Assembly (NCBI GenBank): GCA_030052745.1
Contig: JANBVO010000001.1
Span: 1,364,001-1,428,000 of the forward strand
Length of the DNA stretch: 64,000 bases
Direction of reading: 5' to 3'
Source of the DNA: Pleurostoma richardsiae
Lineage: Eukaryota; Ascomycota; Sordariomycetes; Calosphaeriales; Pleurostomataceae
Shown: piece after piece, positions 45,779 to 56,837 of the stretch
Position numbering within the stretch: position 1 is the first letter of the stretch
Layout of the letters: the number at the start of each line of letters is the position of its first letter
Translations under genes and position numbers: made by a program
Notes under the pieces: generated by a model
Databases searched by the model: none
Told to the model about the DNA's origin: nothing
Seen by the model: only the letters and a program-made list of their open reading frames with translations

Positions 45779-48641
45779 CTTGTCTTTTTGAGAGAATGGA
45801 CAGTGTGGGACTCGAAGTGAGTGTTGTGTATGAAGATGAAGCGAAAGAACTAAAAGGAGTGCCCAGCAACGAAGAGAATGACACAGCACAGCTGTATGGG
45901 AGGAAAGGAGACCGAGAGATCGAAGGAAGGCTGAAAAAGAATGGTTGGAAGTGAAGACGAAATAGACTGTCTGGGTGATTCACGGGATGTGCAGCAGATC
46001 TTTATAGTTCCCAGGCCATGAACCTCGCGTCGATGCTCTCATCAACCCCCCCTGGCGGCAACGTCCGAGGCGAGACTCCACCGCATCTAGCCTTGGACAG
46101 AGCAACAGCCCGTCAGGGTGGTCTCAGGAGTCGCGAACTTCGGATGCACTCCACTGGTGATACCACAGGAGGCCAAGGATGCCCAGCCGGGACCCCACAA
46201 AGCTTGGGCGTGGGCATCGACATCACCAGGAGCGTCCTTAGTCTAGCTGGCTAGCTGGGAAGAGACGGATCTCTCAGCCGACGGCAGCAGGTAGTCGTCA
46301 GGGTTCTTCACTCGAAGGGGGCGTCAAGGGTCAGCAGGGAAGCTGGGCCATCCGGCCAGGAGCACCGGGTTTCATCCGATCGACATCTCGACCATGGATC
46401 CAAGGGGGATCTGCTGATCAAGGCTGTCTGCCCAGGAGGCGCCCAGAACTGGGGAAGACGGGACAAGAGATCAAGCGAGATCCCACGAACCTTCTGCGCC
46501 AAGCCGTGTGAGGCTCTAAGCGCTGTCTCGAGGCTGTCGCATCTTCTCTGACGTTTTGCCTCAGACCCATGGACGCTAGACTGTGGTAGGAACCCTTCGG
46601 CTAGACAGCCCATGCCGGGGTTCGCTCGCTAGGCAGTTCCCGAAGGAGGGCATTTCCAGATGCAGCAAGCTGCTGTTCAGCGAAACCAATGGGATGACGG
46701 GGCACGTCCAGGGATCCGATTGCGCAGTTTCTGCTCTCGGCCAGATGAGATGAACGAGATGTGGATTTCTCTCCTCTCATCTCGTTAGCGGTCTGGCAAT
46801 ACCGTATTCTGGAGTTCTGGAGCAGAGTCCGGCGCCCGAGCTCCGGCTACCTCGGATTCCCAAAACGCGGTTAAGCTTGGCATTATGCTTCCTAGGATGA
46901 CGACGGTTTCAATTTCGGTGCCATTGCAGGTCCCCGGAAAATCATTCCTGCGTCTCTCGACAGTTTGCGTGCCTTATCTGATGATGCCATAGCCGTGCAT
47001 CCTCATGGCATTGTGGTGTTTTCCCCGCAAGATCACCGGCGGCTTCCCGGGCGTCTGTCAACCACCAGACTCTCGATTCTGGTTGACGACCCTATTATTA
47101 GCGATCGCTATGCTGGAGATCCTATGCAACCTGAGACCCGGTATCAGCCTCCTCTCTTTGGAAAACATAACCTTTTCTCATTGCCTGATTGTTGACAATG
47201 GCTCTCTTGATCAAAAGCCACAATCGAATTCGGCTATCTCTGCCAGATCTTGGACGGAAATGCGTTTCTTACTGTTATCATGGCTATCGCGCAAAATGTT
47301 GCCTTGACAAGACTGAATTGCCGGGATTATCTCGTTGCGGGAAAGGCCTATCTAGACCGTTACATTTACATTCGACGTTGCTCTGCCACATTGAACGAGC
47401 TACTTTCTCACTGATCACAGCACTGATCTGCCCAGATTACAGAGGCGGAATCAGGCGATGTCATTCGTCGTCGTTAAGACGGTCGTGGTAAGGAGGTCAG
47501 ACGGGATGCGCCGCCTATACCCGCCTGACTGACGCATCCAATCCTCTTGGACGGGGGATGCGTCAGTCAGCATGTGTGCTGATTGTCTAAACTGACCTTC
47601 AACACGACATCTGCAGTTCCTGCATCGTACATTGCCCGTATCTTCCCTTCAAAGTTGGTATACAGGCCATACAAACAGGTGGCTGTGGTACCTTGTGGTT
47701 ATCAGTCGCACCTTCGTGGTTCTTCTGAACGAGAACCCTCGCCCTTCTTCTCGCAAAGACTTGCCCAACAACCCTTTGGCAATGAATGGCCGGTTTGAAA
47801 TCGATGAACTTAGCGGTGTATCCTGGCGACTTGGTGGATCAAGCGTGCTTTTATTGTCATCCGCAGTTCCCCGTCCACAGTGTGCTTGTTCGACTAACAA
47901 GGTCTAGCTGCGGCGGTAATAGACGCATCTTGCAGGACGAGATAGGCTATTCAGGAACCGTGCCGCATATAGAAAACAAGCGACTGTTGGTTCTCTCCCC
48001 TCGGCCACACACCACTTCCAGCCGACAAAGAACGCGGGAGCGTACATTACTCGAAAGAATGCGTTTCTTGGAGGGCTGCCAAGCGGCATATGCTACTGTG
48101 CTACTGGAGGTGGAGACTTCGGCAACGGCGTGTGACCGTCACCGTGGCTCTCCACCCCCTCACGGCCGAGGTTGTTGCCCAGTCTGTCCGTCGAGATCTC
48201 CTCTTTCTCCAGAAAAGACCAAGGATTTCCCCAAGCTTGGCCAGTATGCGGGGTCCCGACTAGCCCGCCCAGGCTTGGGTCGAGTGGGAACTGCGTGGAG
48301 AATGTCCTCGGCACCTCGACCGGGAGGCAAACCATCTGTCTCCGCCGCCCTGGCTGTTACGTAGTACGGCTGACGGAGTACTCTAGACACCGATGATGCA
48401 CACAAAAGGGTGCCATTGGGCCCTGGTACCCATTCATAGGCTCTTTCTGCCGTCCCTGTCGATAAGCTCTATCCCTGAATAGCTTGTCTCCCCTGTGAGC
48501 TTGTGGGGGCTGCTTCGTGGACTACCTACCTATATAAGCTTCTGGTGCCGTATAATTTTATTAGAGAGAAAGGTGCCCCTAAAGTCACACTTACACGGCG
48601 GTGCTCGAAACACTTCTGCCCTCCCTCCCCCGGGTGTAAAC
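45779..48641. other. Long gene-poor stretch
   Basis: About 2.9 kb. It contains the promoter of the secreted-protein gene on the left and that of the acyl-CoA ligase on the right, and a perfect hairpin at 47525-47570 (listed separately). No coding sequence is convincing, and there is no RIP-type composition. Confidence 0.5.
47525..47570. repeat. Perfect 15 bp inverted repeat with 16-base loop
   Basis: CTGACTGACGCATCC at 47525-47539 is followed after 16 bases by its exact complement GGATGCGTCAGTCAG at 47556-47570. It lies alone in a gene-poor stretch. It could be a transposon footprint, a hairpin-forming transcript terminus or a protein-binding palindrome. Confidence 0.85.
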
Positions 48642-50621
48642 ATGCCGTACCCCTCGACTCTTCCTTCGATCATCATACCAGAGCTCGACCTCTGGAGCCT
48701 TCTTTTCGAGAGGAAAGAGAAGGGTTTCCACGACAGTAAAGGTGCGAGATGCGTCCTGCGGGGAGCTCCCTCGCCTCACACACCGGAGCAGACTGTTAAA
48801 CAGACGAAACAGAGATCTTCACCGATGGAGACACCGGCCGCAGCTACACCTTCGCCCGGCTGAGGTCGGCCGCCCTCGACTTCGGCAAGGGGCTCAAGGC
48901 GCACTGGGGCTGGCAGCGCGGCGATGTGCTCGCCTTCTACACCCCCAACTCCATCGACACCGCCGTTGTGACCTCCGGCCTCCTCTTCGCCGGCGGCGTC
49001 GCCTCCCCGGCCAATCCCACCTACACCGTCGAGGAGCTCGCCTTCCAGCTCACCGACTCCGGCGCCAAGGCCGTGGCCACGCAGCTGCCGCTGCTGGGCA
49101 CCGTCCGCGCCGCGGCGGCGAAGGTCGGGATCCCCGAGGACCGCGTCATCCTCCTGGGCGACGGGCGGGACGAGTCGGGCAAGTTCAAGCACTTCACGGC
49201 CATCACGAGTAAGGGGTGGTACTCCCGGACGAAGGTCGATCCGAAGAAAGACCTGGCGTTCCTGGTGTATAGCTCTGGCACGACGGGCCTACCGAAAGGG
49301 GTGTGCCTGTCGCATTATAATGTTGTTGCCAATATCCTGCAGATGAGAGAGATCGAGGGCAGAGCCTTTCTTCCCGACGGAGGCCCTGATGGAAAGGGGG
49401 ACAAGATGCTCGGTGTTCTCCCATTCTTCCACATCTACGTAAGTCCAAGTCAGGGAGCGTCCCCGACCGACGCCCCCTTGCTCCTCTACCCCTTGAAATT
49501 GGAGGAAGAAAGCCTGACCATGGTCTGCAGGGACTCACCTGCGCCGTCTTCATGTCCATGTACGTGGGCTGGCAGTTAGTGGTCATGCCGCGCTTCGACC
49601 TCGAGAAGGCCTGCCAGCTGATCCAGGACTACCGGGTGACGTACACGTACATCCCGCCGCCCATCGTCCTCGCCCTCGGGAAGCACCCGGTCGTGGACAA
49701 GTACGACCTCACGTCCCTCAAGTGCGTCAACAGCGCGGCGGCGCCCCTGACGCGCGACCTGACGGAGGCGGTGTGGGACCGCCTCAAGATCCCGGTCAAG
49801 CAGGGCTTCGGGCTGTCGGAGACGGCGCCGGCCACGCACATCCAGGCGCCGGACGAGTGGGCCAAGTTCATGGGGTCCGTCGGCAAGCTGGTGCCGAACA
49901 CAGAGGCGAAGATCGTGGATGAGCACGGGAACGAGGTCGCGGAAGGAGAGGTATAGCAATTCCCCTGATTTAGAGGGTGGCCCACGGTGCTCCTCTAAGA
50001 TGTGCCGGCTACTAACGTGTCTTGATACCAGGAGGGAGAGCTGTGGGTCAAGGGACCAAACGTCTTCCTGGGATATCTCAACAATCCTGAGCGAACGCAC
50101 GAAGTGTTCTCCCCGTGCGGTTACTTCAAGACGGGGGACATCTTCCGGCGAGACAAGTACGGGAACTACTACTGCGTCGACCGTGTCAAGGAGCTCATCA
50201 AGTACAGTAAGTTCGGAACCAGGCTCAAACCAATGAAGAGAGGCATTCCACCTCCCTATAAGACCGGCCGCTGACATATAACCACACAGAGGGATTTCAA
50301 GTACCGCCGGCAGAGCTGGAGGGCATTCTCGTAGGCCACGTCGATGTCGCCGACGTCTGTGTCATCGGCGTCGAGGACAAGGAGCAGGCCACCGAGGTGC
50401 CTCGAGCGTACGTGGTCCTGCGGCAGGGCGTCGAGAGAAGTGACAGCAAGGCAGGCGAGTTGGTGGACTGGATGGCCGCCAAGGTGGCGCCACACAAGAA
50501 GCTGCGTGGCGGTATTCGCTTCGTCGACGAGGTTCCCAAGTCGCAGAGCGGAAAGATACTGAGGCGGCTGCTGAGGGACCAGGCCAAGCAGGAAAATCGG
50601 GCTCAGGGGGCTAGACTCTGA
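48642..50621 (+). CDS. 4-coumarate-CoA ligase-like acyl-CoA synthetase, probably peroxisomal
   Basis: Five exons (48642-48741, 48813-49438, 49531-49950, 50032-50206, 50290-50621) give 550 aa. For intron 1 an alternative acceptor nine bases earlier would add three residues. This is an adenylate-forming (ANL) enzyme: carboxylic acid + ATP gives an acyl-AMP, then an acyl-CoA. Motifs: the P-loop LVYSSGTTGLPKG (about 183-195), FFHIYG, QGFGLSETAPATH, GYFKTGDIF with its Asp, the hinge region [20 protein letters not shown], and the catalytic Lys in SQSGKILRR. The last three residues ARL fit a type 1 peroxisomal targeting signal, so aromatic or medium-chain acid activation in peroxisomes is likely. 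The substrate cannot be told from sequence. No polyketide or other biosynthetic genes lie near it. Confidence 0.93.
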
Positions 50622-50834
50622 TGACGGGTAGATAGACTGTGCAGTGGCGTACCAGCCAGGCTGGTCTCAAGAGATATGACGTTTTGTACATCTAGCGGCA
50701 TATATGTATACAGTCTTATACAGGCTTTAGACAATTCCCTGTTCTGTCTGCCCTTCTCTTCCCAGCGAGATATATAGGTCTACTTCCACGCACGTCTACG
50801 TCCTGCCTTCTTCACTTCTCCCAACCCTCTCCAT

Positions 50835-51824
50835 CTATGCCAGCCTCTCCGCCTCCTCCATCAGCCTCTCCACGCTGAACCTGCTGTCCCCGGCCGCGAA
50901 CCACTCCAGCAGCCTCCTCCTCTCCTCGGCGCGCCCGTCCCCCTTGCCCGCCTCACCGTCCCCGTCCCACCCGCCGTAGAACCGCTGCAGGCACATGACG
51001 AGCCACCGCGCGTCGTCGACCTTGACCCCCCTCCCCTCCATCACCTGCCCCTGCATGAGCACCACGCCCTTCTCGGCGCTCAGGTCCAGGTGGTGCGTGA
51101 CCGTCGTGTGCGGCTGCGCGAACTCCCCGCGGGCCTTGTACTCGGCCAGCTGCGTGAACAGCACCGTGCTGGTCCGCGTGGCCGCGTCGAACGTCCACTG
51201 CAGGAAGTGGATCTCGGCCCCCTGCTCCGGGTGCGGCACCGGCAGCACGAACTGCGGCGTGCGCCGCGCCGCGGCCTCCATCGCCGCGTAGGTGTGCGCG
51301 GGCACCACGGCGCAGAGCGACTGCGGGCTCGAGGCGTGCCGCAGCCGCCAGATCGCCGTCAGCTCGCGGACGGGGAGCGTGCGCGCCTTGGGCAGGTCGA
51401 GGATCGCGTCGAGGGGCTTGACGGAGGGGGCGGCAGGAGAGGAGGAGGAGGAGGGTGACACCGCGGACTTGGGGTGGGCGAGGCCTGGGGACGGCGTATC
51501 GGGGTCTGTCGATCGTGGTGGTATCGGCGGTTCTGATGATGGTGACGAAGGGACGGCTGCCGGCGCCGCGGCGTCCCGCAGGCGCAGGTCCTGGATCTTC
51601 TCGGCGTAGGCCTTCTTCAGCTCGGTGATATCGGCGTGCCCCTCCTGCCGGGCCTTGGCGTCGAGCTTGTCGCGGTACTTCTCGAGGACGTTGCGCACCG
51701 GCTGCGTCGTGGCGAGGAAGCGCACATCGTGGACCTGGGCCCAGCGCCGCTGGTTGGATGCGCGCAGCGACCGCGCCTGGCTGCCGATGAGGTGCCGCAG
51801 GGCGGGAACTCGTGACGCTGCCAT
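50835..51824 (-). CDS. ATP11: Mitochondrial F1-ATPase assembly factor Atp11
   Basis: Single-exon frame of 329 aa. The first ~45 residues are Arg/Ser/Ala-rich without acidic residues (RVPALRHLIGSQARSLRASNQRRWAQ), a typical matrix presequence. A helical stretch YRDKLDAKARQEGHADITELKKAYAEKI is followed by a Pro/Ser-rich linker (about 84-140) not found in yeast. The conserved Atp11 core then runs from LDAILDLPKARTLPVRELTAIWRLRH through FVLPVPHPEQGAEIHFLQW and TVLFTQLAEYKARGEFAQPHTTVTHHLDL. Atp11 binds free F1 beta subunits and keeps them assembly-competent for the alpha3beta3 hexamer. The gene is convergent with the acyl-CoA ligase, with only about 210 bp between the stops. Confidence 0.94.
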   Translation of the reverse strand: MAASRVPALRHLIGSQARSLRASNQRRWAQVHDVRFLATTQPVRNVLEKYRDKLDAKARQEGHADITELKKAYAEKIQDLRLRDAAAPAAVPSSPSSEPPIPPRSTDPDTPSPGLAHPKSAVSPSSSSSPAAPSVKPLDAILDLPKARTLPVRELTAIWRLRHASSPQSLCAVVPAHTYAAMEAAARRTPQFVLPVPHPEQGAEIHFLQWTFDAATRTSTVLFTQLAEYKARGEFAQPHTTVTHHLDLSAEKGVVLMQGQVMEGRGVKVDDARWLVMCLQRFYGGWDGDGEAGKGDGRAEERRRLLEWFAAGDSRFSVERLMEEAERLA

Positions 51825-53512
51825 ATCTCTGGTAAGACTCTGTTTAGGTGTCTGTCGTCGAACTCCGGGATCAGAGAGCTCGGGCGAAGCCGAGGGCCGG
51901 AAAGCTTCATCTTTTGAAGATTGACGTCAGAGGTACATGATCACGTGATGAATTTGGTTGAGAGACCAGCCCTTGATAGAGAGAGAGGGAGAACAAGCAG
52001 GCTGATGAGTGATGGGATCACATCTTAAGAGGTGTATCCGAGGTAAATGTAAGGTAAGGTAGATAGGTAGCGCATCTCAGTGCTGTTTCGGGCCAATACA
52101 GCTCGTCAGAGAGACGATATCTAGCATAACGAGGAGCCCATGGCATCACCAACACTTTCATCCCAACTTCAAATTCTCCCTTATAGTAGGAGTCAAACAA
52201 GGACTAAGCGGGACAGGACCATAGGAACCACGCAGTGTCTCTCTCCCTGCATTGGTCGCAACTTTGCGTAGAAAGGCCCCTCGAAGGGACAAACCGATGA
52301 AACAATCGCTTTCCCGGTCGCTCAAGCGGTTCTTTTTGCCTTCTGATTAATTACCCCCAGTAAAGACCTTCCTTATCTCTTTTCTCTCTCCTTTCCCACC
52401 TTCTCATTTACCCTTTCGCATCTATTTACCCTGTCGCTCGTGCTGTATTTGTAGGTGATCTTGATAAGCCGCTCCCGAAAAGCCTGCATCTCTCTGCAAG
52501 CATGCGCGGCAGTTGATGTTGTTCTAAGCCAGGACTGACAGCCGGGTTGAGGTCATGCATACCTGCTAATGCTAACGGGATAGACGGCAATTTTTGTAGA
52601 CCACTTGTAGACAAGCTTCAAACTATGATGAAATGCCCTGCGTAGAGGACGGAGTGTCAGTTTCCCAGGCATGTATAGAGACTCGACGACCGTTCTCTAC
52701 ACGAGCCGGAATTGAAGCAACGCAGACGAGCTCTGCCGATTCATAGTGACTACGTGCACAAAGACAAGATGCGGGGAAGCCATGTGCACCCCGGAGCGAG
52801 CATGAGAGGTGTGGCAGCCCATGCCGCGATGGTGTTACCCCAGACTCCGACGCCCCAATGAGGAGAGCGGACGGCGTCGGGGAACCTGGGGGAGGAGGAC
52901 GCGCTGTCGTATCCGGGGCCTAGGGCAGGCGTGACCGTGAGCATTGGTTGGCGGAGGTGTTGAGGACGTTGGAGGATGTCATGCCTTTGCCCCCCCCGAG
53001 AGGGGGGCTTGCATGTTATTAAGCCTCTGCACTGCCAGGCGGCTGATGAAAAGGGAGACCACCTCCAATCTTATTTGAACCGACCTCGACTCCTCCACCT
53101 CCCTCCCAGTCTGACCCGGCCTTACTTCCTCCAGAGGAGACAGGGCGACAAGAGCTCGGCGTTCACATGATATCCTCACGTCACAGGATGCAGTGCCACT
53201 CATTTTGACCATCGTGGTATTGAACTGTTTTACATACAGATCCCGGCTCATAGAGAAGCCTGCACAAACCAAAGCACAAGAAGTGATGGACGGCCTCGTA
53301 CAAAAATGAGGCTCTCGGCCGGCTTGCTCCGAGCCGACGAGTCCGAGTTGACGATACAAGATCCTCCACTCTCACCTCCCATTACACCCCACCCGGTGGG
53401 GCTCACCAGGTTCAAGCAGCCGGGGCTCGACGCTACGCTCTTTTTCGAGCCGCGCGGGAACGTCATTTGCTGCGTCCTCTCAACGACGACACTCGCGAGG
53501 CGTGTCGAGAGC
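51825..53512. other. Intergenic region between ATP11 and CCP1
   Basis: About 1.7 kb: ATP11 promoter on the left, CCP1 3' UTR on the right. It contains a G/C-run hairpin at 52990-53008. No gene is recognised. Confidence 0.5.
52990..53008. repeat. C-run/G-run hairpin
   Basis: A run of eight C, the loop GAGA, then six G and a C. Flanking ATGC and GCAT words extend the pairing imperfectly (about 52981-53014). It could fold as a strong hairpin; the G-run could also form other structures. Confidence 0.75.
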
Positions 53513-54778
53513 TTATTTGCTCTGCTCCGCCTCCTGCTCGTCGAGGGTCTTCAAGGTCCACCGCTCCTCCTGGGTGAAGGGCACACCAAGCTCGAACAGC
53601 TTGACGACGGCCTTGGAGAAGTCGTCGAAGAAGAGGTCCTGGCTCTTGGCATAGGCCTCGACGTATTTCTTGAAGGTCTTGTCCTGGACCAGGGACATGT
53701 CGGCAGGAAGCATCATGATGGACTGCGTGTCCTTGTCGACGTACTAATGTCGAGCAGTCAGTACATGGCCCTCAGAGCGATTTACTCATGGGAGTTGCTT
53801 GCGACATACCTGCTTGGGACCATCCCACTTCTTCCACACCCACTTGGTGTTCAGCAGCAGGTTGTAGTAGTCGTTGGTCAGGACGGTAGGAGAGAAGGTC
53901 CAGGGGCCATCGAAGCCACTGCGGTCAGGGTGGCACCGGCCGAGGGCGTGGGCACCGGCAAGAGCGACAATTTCCTGGTCACTGAAGCCCATGCGGTGGA
54001 AGATGGCGCGCAGATGATCCTGGCCCTTGGCACCGTCGGGGAGACGGCCGTCAGGCGTACAGGCAGCCGCATCCCTGTCAGCCCGGCCGACGCGGTACGG
54101 GATCTTAGGTCCCAGCATCTCCTGGATGGCGCAAACACCACCGAGGATCCAGAGATCGGAGTAGGTGATCCAAGGGAATTTCTCTGAGAAATGAGTGTCA
54201 GTCCCAAGCTCAATGTTCATCATCGCCGCCGCCAGCGCGGCCGCATCAACTGGCAGTGCCAGGTTTCTCGTTTAGGGTGATTACTCACCCTTGACAGGCT
54301 CCAAGAAGTCCCGCGCGTGCTTCAGACCAGCATTAGCACCGTGGTCAGCCTCGGGAGCGAAGCGCATGGTAGCGCCGTTGCTGCCACCGGTCCCCGTCTC
54401 CTTATCATAGGTGCCGCTGCAGTGCCAGGCGAGACGCACGAGGACGGGGCCATAGCTGCCGTCGTCGTAGTCGTCGAACTCCTGGAGCCGCTTGGCGATC
54501 TCGTTATAGACGGCCTGGTAGTTCTCGAACTTGGGAGTGAAGACCTTGGGCGTCGCAGAGCCAGAGGCCTGGTTGTTGTAGTACCAGTAGCCGGCACCAC
54601 CCGCGACGGCGGCACCCGTCAACCACAGGAGGGCTGAGCTGCCGGACTTCTTGGCGGGCTCAGAGGAGTAGGAGCAGCGGCCCTGCTGGCGGAAGGCGGC
54701 ACGCGGGGCGACGACGAAGGCATTCCGGGTGGTGGTCCGCATGGCCACGCGGGCGAACTGGCGAGTCGAGGAGGCCAT
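53513..54778 (-). CDS. CCP1: Cytochrome c peroxidase, mitochondrial
   Basis: Three exons on the minus strand (54289-54778, 53810-54183, 53513-53743) give 364 aa (yeast 361). The presequence is bipartite: a basic Arg/Ser-rich part, then a hydrophobic stretch at about 48-64 ([18 protein letters not shown]) like the one that sorts yeast Ccp1 to the intermembrane space and is cut by the rhomboid protease Pcp1. The class I peroxidase domain has Arg115/Trp118/His119 on the distal side ([10 protein letters not shown]), proximal haem-ligand His242 in [13 protein letters not shown], and Trp258 in GPWTF at the position of the radical Trp of yeast CCP (W191). It reduces hydrogen peroxide with electrons from cytochrome c and protects mitochondria. 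Confidence 0.97.
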
Positions 54779-56837
54779 CTGGGTTATCGCGAAGATCTTA
54801 TGTCAGTATCAGACCACCTCCTCAGCACGACCTCGGCACTTCGCTATTGGGACGCGGAAAGCGCAGCCGCATGGGGCGGGGTGATTGAAGCTTACCTTGG
54901 GGGTATCAAATCGAGGAAATTCAACAACGCAAACAGGCAGAGTGAGGGGAGATGTTTGGTATGTGCTGGAGAAAGGGGAGGACTGTGTTGGGACAGAGGA
55001 AGGGGGGATAGCGGGAGGATTAGAAGGATATCAGTTTCCGGGGGGGCGCACTGAGGGTGAAGGGGACGGGGCAGCGTTTGGAATCCGAGGGGAATGGTGA
55101 AAAATAGGCTGGCGATGATTGGTCAGGCCTTCCCCAGCTGCCTTTAGCTCACACTAGGGGAGTTTTTAGGGGACCCGGGGAGCTCCACAAGGCGCGGCTT
55201 TCCTCCTAGGCAACTGATCCCGGCGTTGCGCGGCCGCCTGCGGGTGTGCAAGTGAAGCCGAGACAGGTACCCCTACAATTTACCTGCAGGGAAAGATACC
55301 TCCTGGTAGGTGGCAGGTGGCAGGTTGTAGGTGTAACGCGGGAGCTCTCCGAAGGTCGCAGGTCGGCACAATCCGCTCTCTCGGTTATATGGATCCGGAC
55401 GGGTATTCCGCAATGTTGCGCCTTTGAACGCTGCTCGTCTGCAAGTGGGAGCCGTAGGTAGGTATCTTGCTATACATTTTGTATAGTCTGTACATAGGTC
55501 TGCTCTGATGTGGCTGCGCGGTCCAACAGAGGAGCTCGAAAATTTCGGAAGATTCCAAATCAAGGAACGCTTTGCCTCCAATTGGCGATATGACCCAGAT
55601 GGTGCTTCTAGAAGATCGCAAACACGGGAAACGAGTCAAGGACGCCGAGGAGCGGAGCTTGCGGGCCAGGCAGCTCTCCCTGACAGCATTTACCATTTGC
55701 ATATACAATGTACCCAGAGTCAGGTAGGTACTCTACAAATTCTTCTGCCGAGCCCTTTCCTTGGACGGGATACCGCATCAACTTTGATGGCGAATATTGA
55801 AATACCTACCATGGAACCACGGATCAATCCGGGGTCTCCGATAGCGCCGCTTCGGCGATTACAGCCGGTTGCCGAGACTCTCTTTGACGTTATCTGATAG
55901 ATTTCTATCAGATTCTCCAGCACCGTTGCTGTGAGCCACGTTAACGCGTTGCCATCCAGAACTTTCACATACTCCCACGATAGGTCTTCCAGTACCATGT
56001 ACACAATATCTTCCCTATGCAGTCTCAGGTCCCGTCGCTACCATGATCCTTAAGACTGACGTGACTGTCTACTGTACCATGTTGACAAATTTCGATGAGA
56101 CCGGGCAAACATTTGCTTGCCTTACCTGTCCCGTGGGTGCCAACACTTCGGGACAAGGCATCTTCAAGGACCTCTAGTCGTCTGCTGAGCGGGACTACAT
56201 ACCTGCGGAAGGCGACGTTACACGCCACGTCGTCAACAGCTTCACAAGTCCAACTGGACTCCATTCGTAGCAACTGCCGCTCTCTGATCTAATTCGCTGA
56301 GTTGGTAGGCCTGGCTCGCCACGGTCCTCTTGGTCAAGCACTTCTCAAGGAGGGCGCAGCTCGATATTGTGGATATAGACGGTCCGTCATTGAGCTACCC
56401 TAGGCATAGACTATATATTCCTTGTCTATCGACGCATGCGGAGGATTAACTCGTTGGCTTCCCATAGCAATAGCCTGTCTGATCAGACTCCGGTCAACGG
56501 GCTTAGCGGATGCTGAGGCTCCCTATTGCAAGGTCGACTGTCAACGGCCCATCATCCAGTTCGTTGCCGAAAATTTGGCCAGCCGCCGGCTCACTCGGAA
56601 CACCTGGAAACTTGAACCTTCATCCTCCGACCTACCAGCCATCCTGACCCTTCGCCATGTTAGGCTGCCAATCGCGGCGTCAACGTACGCCGACAGTCCA
56701 TCCAGTTGAGCCCTAATGAAGGGCTGAGAGAAAGCTATGATACAGTGTGCAACCTCAAAGATCGGGGCTCATGGAGCTGTGAGGTAAGAAGGGGTATATG
56801 TAAAGGGAAGGGAGACGTGGGAGGAAACCCACACGTA
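54779..56837. other. Intergenic region between CCP1 and PRP39
   Basis: About 2.1 kb: CCP1 promoter and PRP39 3' UTR. The first ~320 bases are purine-rich on the + strand (AGGGG words), i.e. pyrimidine-rich in the CCP1 sense, which is usual for a fungal leader. No further gene is seen. Confidence 0.5.
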
